In this document: positions 8,759 through 17,031 of the stretch, one piece after another
How the letters are laid out: each line of letters starts with the position of its first letter
Position numbering within the stretch: position 1 is the stretch's first letter
Source of the DNA: Anaerolineae bacterium
GTDB lineage: Bacteria > Chloroflexota > Anaerolineae > 4572-78 > J111
Assembly (NCBI GenBank): GCA_023382535.1
Contig: JAHDWA010000062.1
Span: forward strand, 1-57,486
Direction: 5' to 3'
DNA: 57,486 nucleotides
Notes under the pieces: generated by a model
Told to the model about the DNA's origin: nothing
The model's input: the letters and a program-made list of their open reading frames with translations, nothing else
Database searches by the model: none
Position numbers and translations under genes: made by a program

Positions 8759-9508
8759 TTGGTACAACTTCCTCAGGCGCAGGTAGGTGATAAACATGTA
8801 CCAACTCATTAAACTGCACACCTGCAGTCCTACCCAACCATCCTGGTACCCTCCTAGCGAAATATAGCGGCGGCGAAACTCGCGCAGGGGCATGGTCAGA
8901 TAGGTCCACGGCTTGGCCCGGATGCCTTTTTTTTTCAAAATTTTAGCTTCAAAGTCAATGTAACGATCCTGTTTGAACTTAAACTGGGTCAGCGAGTCGT
9001 AGTTGTAATGAATAAGATGCTCTTTAAGATAATCGGCTTGACCATCGAGCAGCACAATCTCATGCACCTGGCGCTCCGGGTCGTACCGGGCTGCGTCAAT
9101 CCGCATCAGCCGGAGCTGGTAATCCGGATACCAGCCGCCGCCGCGCATCGTGTGGCCCCACATAATGTTGTAACGCGGCGCCCACCAGCCCACCGCCCGG
9201 CTATCCTGGGTCACTCGCCGTATTTCCTCGGCCAGTTCTGGGGTAACCCGCTCGTCGGCGTCAATAAACAGGATCCACTCACCCTGTAAAGCCTGCGCGT
9301 TTTTGAGAGCCGTGTCCCTGGCAACGGCAAAGTTGACAAACTCATTCTGAAAAACCTGGACGCCCAAATCTTTGGCAATTTCAACCGTGCCGTCGTCGCT
9401 GAAAGAGTCTTCAAGGATCACGGCATCGGCCCATTGAACACTTTTGATGCAATCGCCAATATGGCGCGCCTCATTTTTGGTGAGAATCGCGGCGATAATT
9501 TTGGTCAC
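8726..9508 (-). CDS. Family 2 glycosyltransferase (WaaE/KdtX-like)
   Basis: A 260-residue GT-A enzyme. The N-terminus ILTKNEARHIGDCIKSV is the nucleotide-sugar-binding strand typical of WaaE-type GT2; the acidic motif IDADER sits near residue 85; a hydrophobic segment near the C-terminus (about 228-245) may attach it to the membrane. The GTG start overlaps the upstream GT2 stop (GTGA), showing translational coupling. The last residues (VERSTFNVQR) are encoded by the repeat array at 8724-8758 and are probably not ancestral. The acceptor sugar cannot be deduced. Confidence 0.88.
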   Translation of the reverse strand: MTKIIAAILTKNEARHIGDCIKSVQWADAVILEDSFSDDGTVEIAKDLGVQVFQNEFVNFAVARDTALKNAQALQGEWILFIDADERVTPELAEEIRRVTQDSRAVGWWAPRYNIMWGHTMRGGGWYPDYQLRLMRIDAARYDPERQVHEIVLLDGQADYLKEHLIHYNYDSLTQFKFKQDRYIDFEAKILKKKGIRAKPWTYLTMPLREFRRRYISLGGYQDGWVGLQVCSLMSWYMFITYLRLRKLYQVERSTFNVQR

Positions 9509-10491
9509 TCTGTTTTTCCCCGCCAGATGTTAATAACTTGTTCATATCCGCTCGCCCGTTGGGCCACTTCACTCTGGCTTAACTCTCCCCGCTGTGCTGC
9601 CTCGACGTCCAGCCTGGCTTTGCGGCGCATCCCCAGGCGGACAATCTGGCCGGCCAGGCGGACTTTTAATGGACTGTAATACTTGCGATAAAATTGATAG
9701 CGGCTGGCCCACAGATTGATAAAGCTGCTCAGGCGCACCTGGCCCGTACTTTGCCCGCCAAAATGGGTAATTTGGGCTGCCGGTACGCAGTAGACCGCCC
9801 AGCCCGCCGCAGCAATCCGCTTGCTCCAATCCACTTCTTCAACATACATGCGGTAGCGTTCGTCCAGCAGCCCGACCTGCTGAATCGCCTCCCGCCGCAC
9901 GCACATCGCCGCTCCCAGGGGATGGTCCACCCGAAATGGGCGGCCGGAGGCGTAGGCCGAGCGCGGATAGCGCCCGTTCAAGCTCGACTCGACCAGCCGG
10001 CCCGGCAGCGGTAGCAGGTCAAAGGCCAGTTGCCACAAACCGGGAAAAGCAAAGGCGCTGTGCTGAAAAGAGCCATCCCCATAAACCAAACGTGCCCCGG
10101 CAATGCCGGTTTGAGGGCTGTTTTTCAGAAAATCAAACAAGGTCCGCAGCGCGCCCGGATGGACTTCGGTATCGGGATTGAGTAATAAGACAGCTTCCGG
10201 CAAATTCTCCCCTCTCAGGGGAGGGGAGGGGTTGGGGGAGGGGGCAAAGCCGATGGCCCGCAGAGCGGCATTGTTGCCCCCGGCGAAACCGAGATTTTTC
10301 TCGCCGGCGATAAGCTGCACCTGGGGAAAATCGCGGCGCAGCACCGCCACAGAGCCATCTGTGGAGGCATTATCAACCACCCAGATTTGCCCCTCGAGCC
10401 GGCTTGCGGCCAGGTCGGCCTCCACCGAACGCAGACAGGCCGCCAGCATGTCCCCCACATTCCAATTGACAATGATAATGGCCAGGTTCAT
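9505..10491 (-). CDS. Family 2 glycosyltransferase (rhamnosyltransferase-like)
   Basis: A 328-residue GT2 enzyme. It has IIIVNWN at the start, VVDNASTDGS near 37-46, NLGFAGGNNAALR near 64-76, and LLLNPDTEV as the DxD-equivalent motif near 97-105, a layout seen in rhamnosyl- and galactofuranosyl-type transferases. Between NNAALRAIG and AVLLLNPDTEV, which are normally separated by a few residues, there is an extra segment (APSPNPSPPLRGENLPE) encoded by a G-rich repeat (10205-10246). The segment is in frame and lies in a surface loop by inference. It is translationally coupled to the next GT2. Confidence 0.9.
   Translation of the reverse strand: MNLAIIIVNWNVGDMLAACLRSVEADLAASRLEGQIWVVDNASTDGSVAVLRRDFPQVQLIAGEKNLGFAGGNNAALRAIGFAPSPNPSPPLRGENLPEAVLLLNPDTEVHPGALRTLFDFLKNSPQTGIAGARLVYGDGSFQHSAFAFPGLWQLAFDLLPLPGRLVESSLNGRYPRSAYASGRPFRVDHPLGAAMCVRREAIQQVGLLDERYRMYVEEVDWSKRIAAAGWAVYCVPAAQITHFGGQSTGQVRLSSFINLWASRYQFYRKYYSPLKVRLAGQIVRLGMRRKARLDVEAAQRGELSQSEVAQRASGYEQVINIWRGKTE
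10205..10246. repeat. G-rich short repeat inserted in a GT2 gene
   Basis: The string CTCCCCTCTCAGGGGAGGGG, followed by more G-rich 7-mers, is almost identical to 38993-39027 in an unrelated glycosyltransferase. On the minus strand it is read as PSPNPSPPLRGE. Confidence 0.8.
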
Positions 10492-10497
10492 AGGAAA

Positions 10498-10545
10498 GCT
10501 GAAGGATGAACCCCCTTGCGGGGGCAGGTGATGAAGGATGAAAGG
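10498..10545. repeat. GAAGGAT-class 7-bp repeats with hairpin
   Basis: CTGAAGGATGAA, a small hairpin CCCCCTTGCGGGGG, then GATGAAGGATGAA, in the gap between the GT2 gene and the lipoprotein gene. Same class as 12697-12726 and 30315-30347. Confidence 0.7.
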
Positions 10546-10573
10546 GACATTCTAGAATTTCGCCCTCATCCTT

Positions 10574-11818
10574 TCAAAACCCGATGCGAATGGGCTGCGG
10601 GTCCACGTGATCGTTAAAAACATCAATCGCCACCTGTTCATGGATGAGACCGGCCCAGAAATTGACCGAGTCTCTGTCACTCGGCACATCTACAAGCTGG
10701 ATCGAGCCGGTGACGACAGCCCGCTGGCCGGGCAGTAAATAATACTCGGTGTTGTTGTTGATGACCCGTTTTTCCAGCTCCTCCAGGTTGCCGATGGCCC
10801 AGCGATAGGGGTAGGCATAGCTAGGGTTGCCCTCGTAATCAATCCCCACCCGCCACGCGCCGGCCGACTCGAAGAAGCCTTTAGAGTTGAAATTCTCGTC
10901 GCTGCGGTAAGGCTCACCGGAACCAGGCCCCTGGGTCCGAATCGGCACAGTGCCAAAATTTTCTACGGTCAGGGTAAAAGCCAGGGTTTGACCGAGCGGG
11001 ACAATTTGAGTCCCCGTAGCGGGATTGTAATAATCCACATCTGCCGCCACAATGTCGGCCCGGGGCACGCCCCCCTCCTGGATAGTCAAAGTACCGGTGA
11101 CCATGGTGCGATTGCCCACCCGGTCCACGGCTTCGGCCTGGACGGTATAGAGGCCGTCAGGAGGCGGATCGGCGCCCTGGTCAACTCCACCCTCGTAGTC
11201 ATAGGTATGGAAGCCGGGCTGGCCGGGCTTGACCTCGCGCTCTTTTTCGGCGATGGGATAGCGGGTTTCCCCATCAGGCGCAATCAGGTAGACGCTGACC
11301 TCCGCTTCTTTGGTCAGAGAATAATTGATGGTCACCCGGTCGTCAATACCATCCCGGTTGGGGGTAAAAACCTGGGGATAAATACTGAAGCCTTGCAGTT
11401 CCGGTTTGGCGGTATCGGCATTTTCGATGACCAGTTGGCCCTGCTGGCTGGTCGTCTGGCCGTCATCGGCCACCGCTTCGACTACCCAGGTGTAAGCGCC
11501 ATTGGGCAGCATGGCCCCATTGACCACCCCGCCAAAATCTACCTGGTAATCCCCGGCGGAACGCCGCCGCCCTTCTCTGAAGTAGTGCCGCTGCCCCTGG
11601 CTGTCCAGCACGTAAATAGACAGATCAGCCGAGCGGTTCAAGCTGTAGCTGATCCGGGTCACATCGGTCAGGCCATCGGCATTGGGCGAAATGGTTTGGG
11701 GATTAACACTGACTGCCGACAACGGCGAGCTGGAAGCGCAGGCGGCCAGCAAGAAAAGAAGTAAAAGCGTCATCAGCCACAGGACCGGCTGTAAATGTTT
11801 ATTCAAATTTTCCAGCAT
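10574..11818 (-). CDS. Lipoprotein with FlgD-like Ig domains and CARDB-like domain
   Basis: Predicted surface lipoprotein of 414 residues from the ATG at 11818. That start is chosen over an upstream GTG because it places a normal signal peptide ending in the lipobox LLAAC. Two FlgD-type Ig domains follow, each opening with the P-(NT)-x-(DG) calcium-like turn (ISPNADGLTD; FTPNRDGIDD). A CARDB-like beta domain (about 270-410) ends the protein. It sits among glycosyltransferases and may be a cell-surface structural protein; the function is inferred only from its domains. Confidence 0.75.
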   Translation of the reverse strand: MLENLNKHLQPVLWLMTLLLLFLLAACASSSPLSAVSVNPQTISPNADGLTDVTRISYSLNRSADLSIYVLDSQGQRHYFREGRRRSAGDYQVDFGGVVNGAMLPNGAYTWVVEAVADDGQTTSQQGQLVIENADTAKPELQGFSIYPQVFTPNRDGIDDRVTINYSLTKEAEVSVYLIAPDGETRYPIAEKEREVKPGQPGFHTYDYEGGVDQGADPPPDGLYTVQAEAVDRVGNRTMVTGTLTIQEGGVPRADIVAADVDYYNPATGTQIVPLGQTLAFTLTVENFGTVPIRTQGPGSGEPYRSDENFNSKGFFESAGAWRVGIDYEGNPSYAYPYRWAIGNLEELEKRVINNNTEYYLLPGQRAVVTGSIQLVDVPSDRDSVNFWAGLIHEQVAIDVFNDHVDPQPIRIGF

Positions 11819-11883
11819 AAATTGTTTTACACCACCAGGATTGAAATCACAGCCTACCACAAAGAGGTAAGCCCGTCAAACTC

Positions 11884-13854
11884 TCAACGTACCTCAACTT
11901 CAGCCAGCAGATACTGTTCTTGCTCATCGCCGTACCAGCCGACCACTAACTGGTACTGACCCGGCGGCGTAACCGGATTCAGATTGACATCCAGGTCGTG
12001 ACGAATGATGCTGTTGGGAGATACAGGCCAGCGCGAGGTGGGATAGAGCTTGAGCGCGTCATTCGCTCGCTCCAGACTGGCCCCCCAGACTCCTTCCGGC
12101 CCAACCAGGTTGACAAAGGGTGTAACGTCTACACCGATAGGTTTGCTTGCCGTCCAGTAAAGCGTCACGTGGGCCCAACCTGAAGGGGGATGAAACAGCT
12201 CGTCGTCGGCAGCAACCACCCGGTCCGCTTGATAGCCGAGCAGGCGCAGTCCATTGGCAAACTGGATAGCCGTAGGCGTTGCCTCCACCGGCAAGGAGTC
12301 GAGTTGATAGCCGGGCGCATAGCCTTTGAGCGAGATGCCGGGTGGATAAAGCTCTGTCACCAGGGGATAGCGGGTGGCAAACCACTGCTCGACCCGGTGA
12401 TTGGGATCGGGACCGTCCAGGTGAGATTGAATGAGCCAGATAACCGGGTGATCGTTGACCACCCCTTGCAGCGGGCCGTCCAGGGGCGTGTCCAGGGTGA
12501 CGGTACTGAAGGCCGCATAGGTTTGGCCGGGGCCGCGAAAATAATATTGAAAGGGATAGCGCACCCAATCAGGGTGGATGAGAATGCCATGATCAGGGGC
12601 AGCGTGTTCTGCCAGGTAAGCGACGCTCTGCCGCCAGGCTTCTTTAGCCGCGGGCATGCTCCACTGGCCGGGAATGGGGAGGGCGGTGAGGAGGAGAAGG
12701 ATGAAGGATGAAGGATGAAGGATGAAAAAATTTTTAATTATCCGCCCTTTGCCGATATGCCGATTTGCCCACTCGCTCATTCGCTCCGCGCCGACGGCGG
12801 CCAGCAGCAACAGCCAGGGAACCATGACGATAAAGTATCGCTCCCCGAAAAAGGCTAAGTGGTTGCGCAAAAGCAGAAGATTGGCGATGGCGAAGGGGGA
12901 GACCAGGAGCAGGGTGACGAGTAGGAGGGGGTGGGGGAAACGTGATGCATAATGCGTGATGCGTAATGCGTAATGCGTGTTTTTTAATTTTAGAAAAGGG
13001 GCTGCGGCAAAGGCAGCTATAACAGCCGGAATGGCAATTTGAAGCACAGGGGCGAGAGGGGCTTTCCAGACGGTGAAGGCATGCAGCAGCCACCAGGCAC
13101 GCTGGCCGAGACCGCTGAGAGGGTCGCCGGGGGCGGCTTCGCCGGAAAAGCGCCAGGTCGCCAGCGCCAGGGGGGCAAACAGCAGCGCTATGGCCAGGCT
13201 GCTGAGGGCAAAGAGCAGCCACAAGCGCCAGTGACGCGGGTGGCTCATCATCAGCCACAGTCCCAGCGCCGGCAGGATAAAGCCGGTGTAAAGGTGGGTG
13301 TAGAGGCCGGCCAGAGCGAAGAGGGTGAAAAGGGAGATATAAAGAATCGAAGAGGCGGGGAATGAAAAAGTCGGAAGTTGCTTTGCCACTCGCTGGCTCT
13401 CCGACTCGCTGAGTTGCAAAAAAGCCCAGATGGTTAAGGCGCTAAAAAGGACGGCGGGGGCATACATACGCGCTTCTTGAGCATACCAGACCAGGAACGG
13501 GTTGAGGGCCACCAAGAGGGCCGTCAGCAGAGCAATCCGCCGGTTGAAGAGAGCCGCCGCAATTGCGGCGATGACCGGAACCAGTAATGTCCCCAGGAAG
13601 GCCGACAAACTGCGGACGCCCATCTCGCTGAAGCCGGCCAGGGGAGTCCAACCTTTGAGGAGCAAGTAATACAGCGGCGGCAGGCGGTCTTCGACCAGGG
13701 TGAAGCCAACTTCCAAAATGCGGGCGACGGATTGCCTGGCCCAATGAACGCTGATGGCTTCGTCGAACCAGAGGCTGTGGTAGGTGAGGTTATACAAGCG
13801 CAGCGCCAGAGCGATCAAAATAATGGCCAGCAGCGAGAGGCGGTATTTGTTCAT
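11884..13854 (-). CDS. GT39-family membrane glycosyltransferase with C-terminal beta-sandwich
   Basis: A 656-residue GT-C fold protein. The first extracytoplasmic loop has SLWFDEA with the catalytic-type acidic residue after helix 1; further on is WYAQEARMYA, shared with the next gene. About ten membrane helices are expected up to roughly residue 400, then a soluble outside part ending in one beta-sandwich module (about 540-656; LLGYQADRV...VTLYW...PPGQYQLVVGWY). It likely transfers sugar from a polyprenyl-phosphate donor. Three repeat arrays interrupt it (12697-12726, 12751-12790, 12941-12979), adding peptides such as FILHPSSFI and THYALRITHYASR. Confidence 0.85.
   Translation of the reverse strand: MNKYRLSLLAIILIALALRLYNLTYHSLWFDEAISVHWARQSVARILEVGFTLVEDRLPPLYYLLLKGWTPLAGFSEMGVRSLSAFLGTLLVPVIAAIAAALFNRRIALLTALLVALNPFLVWYAQEARMYAPAVLFSALTIWAFLQLSESESQRVAKQLPTFSFPASSILYISLFTLFALAGLYTHLYTGFILPALGLWLMMSHPRHWRLWLLFALSSLAIALLFAPLALATWRFSGEAAPGDPLSGLGQRAWWLLHAFTVWKAPLAPVLQIAIPAVIAAFAAAPFLKLKNTHYALRITHYASRFPHPLLLVTLLLVSPFAIANLLLLRNHLAFFGERYFIVMVPWLLLLAAVGAERMSEWANRHIGKGRIIKNFFILHPSSFILLLLTALPIPGQWSMPAAKEAWRQSVAYLAEHAAPDHGILIHPDWVRYPFQYYFRGPGQTYAAFSTVTLDTPLDGPLQGVVNDHPVIWLIQSHLDGPDPNHRVEQWFATRYPLVTELYPPGISLKGYAPGYQLDSLPVEATPTAIQFANGLRLLGYQADRVVAADDELFHPPSGWAHVTLYWTASKPIGVDVTPFVNLVGPEGVWGASLERANDALKLYPTSRWPVSPNSIIRHDLDVNLNPVTPPGQYQLVVGWYGDEQEQYLLAEVEVR
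12697..12726. repeat. GAAGGAT 7-bp array inside GT39 gene
   Basis: Three exact GAAGGAT units and flanks. Read on the minus strand as FILHPSSFI. The opposite orientation would give a TGA stop. Confidence 0.9.
12751..12790. repeat. Degenerate 7-bp array inside GT39 gene
   Basis: TGCCGAT, ATGCCGA, TTTGCCC, ACTCGCT, CATTCGC-like units, read as RMSEWANRHIGKG on the minus strand. More degenerate than its neighbours. Confidence 0.5.
12941..12979. repeat. CGTRATG 7-bp array inside GT39 gene
   Basis: CGTGATG, CATAATG, CGTGATG, CGTAATG, CGTAATG. Read on the minus strand as THYALRITHYASR, a 7-residue periodic peptide between membrane helices. Confidence 0.9.
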
Positions 13855-13904
13855 CGGAAATGCATGCTACCACAAGGGCAGGGCAGGAGCAAAGACGGAG
13901 AAAA

Positions 13905-16886
13905 TCATCTCTCTACCAAAAGCGGCTGGGGCAGAATTACTCGTGTTTCGCCGGTGGTGAGCGGCAGGCGGGGAAACGCGGGATCGGCAGCGTTGTACAG
14001 TCCAACTTCTATAGAGTAGTTACCGGGGGAAAGGTCGGCCGGCAGGATCAAGGTGACGGGGTCGGCGATGATTTCACCGGGAACCCAGCCCTGGGTTGGT
14101 TTGGCCGGAGCGTGGTCGGCATTGACGACAACCGTTTCGCCGGGACCGAGCAGGTGGGTGAAGATAGTGAGGTTGGTCTCCAGCCGGCTCTCAGCTCGCC
14201 AGTAAAGGGTCAGCGTCACCGACCCGCCGGGCGCGGCGCGGCAGCCGGCCGGACTCGCGCCATCGCCGTTTGAGGCTGTCGAAGAGCGGCAATCTGCGCC
14301 GATAAGCGTGGTCTGGCCGGAAAAGTCAGCTTTGAGCGGCGTATCTACCGCAGCGGGGGGGCTGAAATTGCGGGTGGCCGGCAAAATTTCTAGCTGGCCA
14401 AAAGAAAAGCGTTCCTCGTAAAAAAAGCCGTGCACGTTGACCAGATGCACTTGCAGCTCTGCCGGGCCGGGAGCGGCTTCGGGGGGGATGTTAAGCCAAT
14501 ATTGGCCCAGGACGACCTCACCCGGTTTCCAGCGCGGTAGGTTAAAGGTGCGGCTGGGGGTCAATGAGGAACCAACCCGGTGATTTTGCTGCCTGGAATC
14601 AACGAGATCAAAGGCCACCGAAATATCATCGTAGTTAAATTGGCCGGCCTGCCAGAGCAGTTTAAGCAAAACACGATCGCCCGGTTCGGCGCTGGATTGA
14701 GATAATTCGCTGTGGCGCAGGATGATAATGGGTGAGAAGTCAACGGGCGGCGGCTCGATCAGCGGCAGCGAGTTATCAGCGGGACGAACGACGCGGCTGA
14801 GGTTGATCGCATCAATCAGGCCGGTTCGCCGCCGGGGCCGGCCTTGTTCGTCCAGAATATCCCAGCCGCTAAATCCTGCTGGGGCATTGTCGACTGCGGG
14901 TAAACCCAGGCCAACTTCGGCCCAGTAAAGGCCCGGTGGAGTACCGGCTTGCCAATCCAGACGGTGACGGGTCATAATCAGTTGGCCGACCGGCCAGCGG
15001 GAGGGCGGATAGAGATAAGCGCCGGGCCGCCCGACAAACCGATGGCGATCCCACTCAAAGCCGTCTCGATCCGTTAAACGGAGGGTTAAGAGTAAGTCAT
15101 CCGGCAAGGGGTGGCGAGGGCGCCAAAAGAGGGCCAGGTCAGTATCACCTAGCTGGGTCACGCCGACCAGGTCAACCTGGTTGGCAAAGTTGTAGCCCGC
15201 CTCAGGTACAGGGCCATTTTCCGATTGGTCCGGCGCTGCCTCTGCTGAGTTTGTCGAAGAGGTGCGAAGGACCGGCCGCTCAATGGGGCTTTCGTGGAGC
15301 AGCGCTCTTTTGTCGGGATCGAGCCGCCAATGTTCCAGGCGTACGCCTTGAAAGTCGCCGGCGTCGTGCGGGCGCTCGCCAATCCGGTCAAGCCAAAAGG
15401 GGACAACCCCGTTGGGATCAATCACTTCATCCTGCCAACTGACCAACCACACCCCGTTTTTGTTCTGCAGCGCCTCGGCCATTTCGGTGGAGATGCTCAA
15501 AGCGGTGACGCGATTGATGTCCAGCCGTTCCAATTGGGGCAGGGAGGTCCAGCCCTGCCAGCCGTAGTAGTAAGCCCAGACCGGATACATGTGGCCGGAA
15601 CTGAGCAAGACGGTTTCATCGGGGGCGCTCCGCTCGCGGACGAACTGGGCCAGGGCCTGAAAGTCGTCTTTGGCAAAGCGCGGGTCGGTGAACCAGTTGT
15701 TCAGGCTGAAAAGAGAAGTCGCCAGAATGAGCGCGTAAAAAAGCGTAAAGAATAGAGTGTAAAGCGTGGAGCGTAAATTATTTAAGGTAAAGCGGGCCAG
15801 ATCAAACTGGGCCAGGGCTGTGGCTACAAGCAGGGCGAAGGCAGGCCAGGCCAACAAGGTATAGCGCGGGTTGAACTTGGGCGACTGATAAGAGAGCAAC
15901 AGGATGAGGATGACGGGCAGGCAGAGCCAGAGAAGCAGGAAGATAGAGGATGGAAGATAGAGGATAGAGGATAGATCAGGTTCTTGACGCCTTGTCTGGC
16001 TGAACTGTAAATAGATTACACCGATGATAAGGAGGAGTAAATAGCCCAGAGCCAGCCAGAGGCCGGTTTGTTCAAACACAGTTTCGCCGGCGGTAAAGCT
16101 GATGAGAACTTTGCGCAACGCTTCGTGGAGTTTGAGCGCGCCGGGCCAATAACTGGGGTCGTCGCCCAGGCGGGCCAGGAGAACCCAGAACCAGGGCACA
16201 AAAAGAAGGGCGGTGAAACCAAAAACTTGCAGTAACTGCCACCCCAGGACTTTGGGAAAGCCTCGCCGCCAGAGGCTGAAAAGACCATAGAGACCGTGGG
16301 CGATCAACAGAAATGCGGCGAAATAATGGGTATAGAGAGCGGCGGCAGCGGTCAAGGCATATAAAAAGGCTGAGGGCGGAAGGCGGAAGGATGGATTATA
16401 ACCGGCAGAGAGGGAGGGTGATGAAGGGTGGAGGATTCTGAGGAATAAGTAGCTGGCCAGGGTAGCCTCGAAGACCAGCAGGGTGTACATGCGCGCTTCC
16501 TGAGCGTAATAAACCATCACCGGTGAAATGGCAAGCAGGGCGGCGGCGAGATGAGGCGCCGAGGCCGGGCGCTGGGGCGAGGCTGAGAAAAGGTAACGGG
16601 CCAGGGTGTAAATCAAGGGAACGGCCAGCACGCCGAAAATAACTGAAGGAAAACGCAGCGCCCACTCGCTGGAGCCAAAAAGGGCGTCAGTTTCCCAGAT
16701 GAGCAAGTAATAAAGAGGGGGTTGAATGTCGGCGGCGGTCCATTGGATGAGTTCGCCGGGCGGCTTTTGGGAGAGCAGCCAGGTGACGCCTTCATCGTAC
16801 CAGAGGCTTTGTTCGCCCAACAGCGCCAGCCGCAAGGCCAGGGCAATCAAAATAATGACCAGCAACCCCAGACGATCTTTGCTCAT
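13905..16886 (-). CDS. Large GT39-family glycosyltransferase with three beta-sandwich modules
   Basis: A 993-residue protein from the ATG at 16886 (MSKDRLGLL); an upstream in-frame ATG gives only a non-hydrophobic extension. The N-terminal GT-C part has SLWYDEG and VYYAQEARMY, close to the previous gene, so the two are paralogues. About residues 440-993 are extracytoplasmic with three beta-sandwich modules, the last being the clearest (LTLYWRAES...WVPGEIIADP...SPGNYSIEVGLYN). Arrays at 15731-15780, 15940-15976 and 16371-16438 add peptides in the membrane region, and CTTCGACA-type repeats (14260-14300, 15236-15268) add segments in the soluble part. Both paralogues share TGTGGTAGCATG just upstream of their starts. 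Confidence 0.85.
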   Translation of the reverse strand: MSKDRLGLLVIILIALALRLALLGEQSLWYDEGVTWLLSQKPPGELIQWTAADIQPPLYYLLIWETDALFGSSEWALRFPSVIFGVLAVPLIYTLARYLFSASPQRPASAPHLAAALLAISPVMVYYAQEARMYTLLVFEATLASYLFLRILHPSSPSLSAGYNPSFRLPPSAFLYALTAAAALYTHYFAAFLLIAHGLYGLFSLWRRGFPKVLGWQLLQVFGFTALLFVPWFWVLLARLGDDPSYWPGALKLHEALRKVLISFTAGETVFEQTGLWLALGYLLLLIIGVIYLQFSQTRRQEPDLSSILYLPSSIFLLLWLCLPVILILLLSYQSPKFNPRYTLLAWPAFALLVATALAQFDLARFTLNNLRSTLYTLFFTLFYALILATSLFSLNNWFTDPRFAKDDFQALAQFVRERSAPDETVLLSSGHMYPVWAYYYGWQGWTSLPQLERLDINRVTALSISTEMAEALQNKNGVWLVSWQDEVIDPNGVVPFWLDRIGERPHDAGDFQGVRLEHWRLDPDKRALLHESPIERPVLRTSSTNSAEAAPDQSENGPVPEAGYNFANQVDLVGVTQLGDTDLALFWRPRHPLPDDLLLTLRLTDRDGFEWDRHRFVGRPGAYLYPPSRWPVGQLIMTRHRLDWQAGTPPGLYWAEVGLGLPAVDNAPAGFSGWDILDEQGRPRRRTGLIDAINLSRVVRPADNSLPLIEPPPVDFSPIIILRHSELSQSSAEPGDRVLLKLLWQAGQFNYDDISVAFDLVDSRQQNHRVGSSLTPSRTFNLPRWKPGEVVLGQYWLNIPPEAAPGPAELQVHLVNVHGFFYEERFSFGQLEILPATRNFSPPAAVDTPLKADFSGQTTLIGADCRSSTASNGDGASPAGCRAAPGGSVTLTLYWRAESRLETNLTIFTHLLGPGETVVVNADHAPAKPTQGWVPGEIIADPVTLILPADLSPGNYSIEVGLYNAADPAFPRLPLTTGETRVILPQPLLVER
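14260..14300. repeat. CTTCGACA-type repeat in GT39 gene
   Basis: On the minus strand CTCTTCGACAGCCTCA and flanks give an extra CRSSTASNGDGASPAGCR segment between LIGAD and the LTLYW strand of the last beta-sandwich, where sister modules have only a few residues. Related to 15236-15268 and 17970-18042. Confidence 0.55.
15236..15268. repeat. CTTCGACA-type palindromic repeat in GT39 gene
   Basis: CCTCTTCGACAAACTCAGCAGAGG-like sequence on the minus strand, read as RTSSTNSAEAAP. Belongs to the same family as 14260-14300 and 17970-18042. Confidence 0.55.
15731..15780. repeat. GTAAAGC 7-bp array inside GT39 gene
   Basis: GCGCGTA, AAAAAGC, GTAAAGA, ATAGAGT, GTAAAGC, GTGGAGC, GTAAATT. Read on the minus strand as LRSTLYTLFFTLFYALI, part of a membrane helix. 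The reverse complement class appears at 45061-45122. Confidence 0.85.
15940..15976. repeat. GAGGATA 7-bp array inside GT39 gene
   Basis: GAAGATA, GAGGATG, GAAGATA, GAGGATA, GAGGATA. Read on the minus strand as LSSILYLPSSIFLLL in a membrane helix. Confidence 0.9.
16371..16438. repeat. Degenerate GAAGGAT-class repeats inside GT39 gene
   Basis: AGGCGGAAGGCGGAAGGATGG followed by GGGTGATGAAGGGTGGAGGAT. Read on the minus strand as ILHPSSPSLSAGYNPSFRLP, a loop before a membrane helix. Confidence 0.7.
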
Positions 16887-17031
16887 AGCGCGGCCCATGC
16901 TACCACAGAGGCAGTGAGGTGACAAGATGAGGGTCTGTCTCAAAAATTAGGCGTTTGTAGGACCAGTTGCCCATAACGCGTGCCCGGCAGGATCAGGAAT
17001 TTAGGACGCACCTGCAGGCTGAGGCGAGAAC

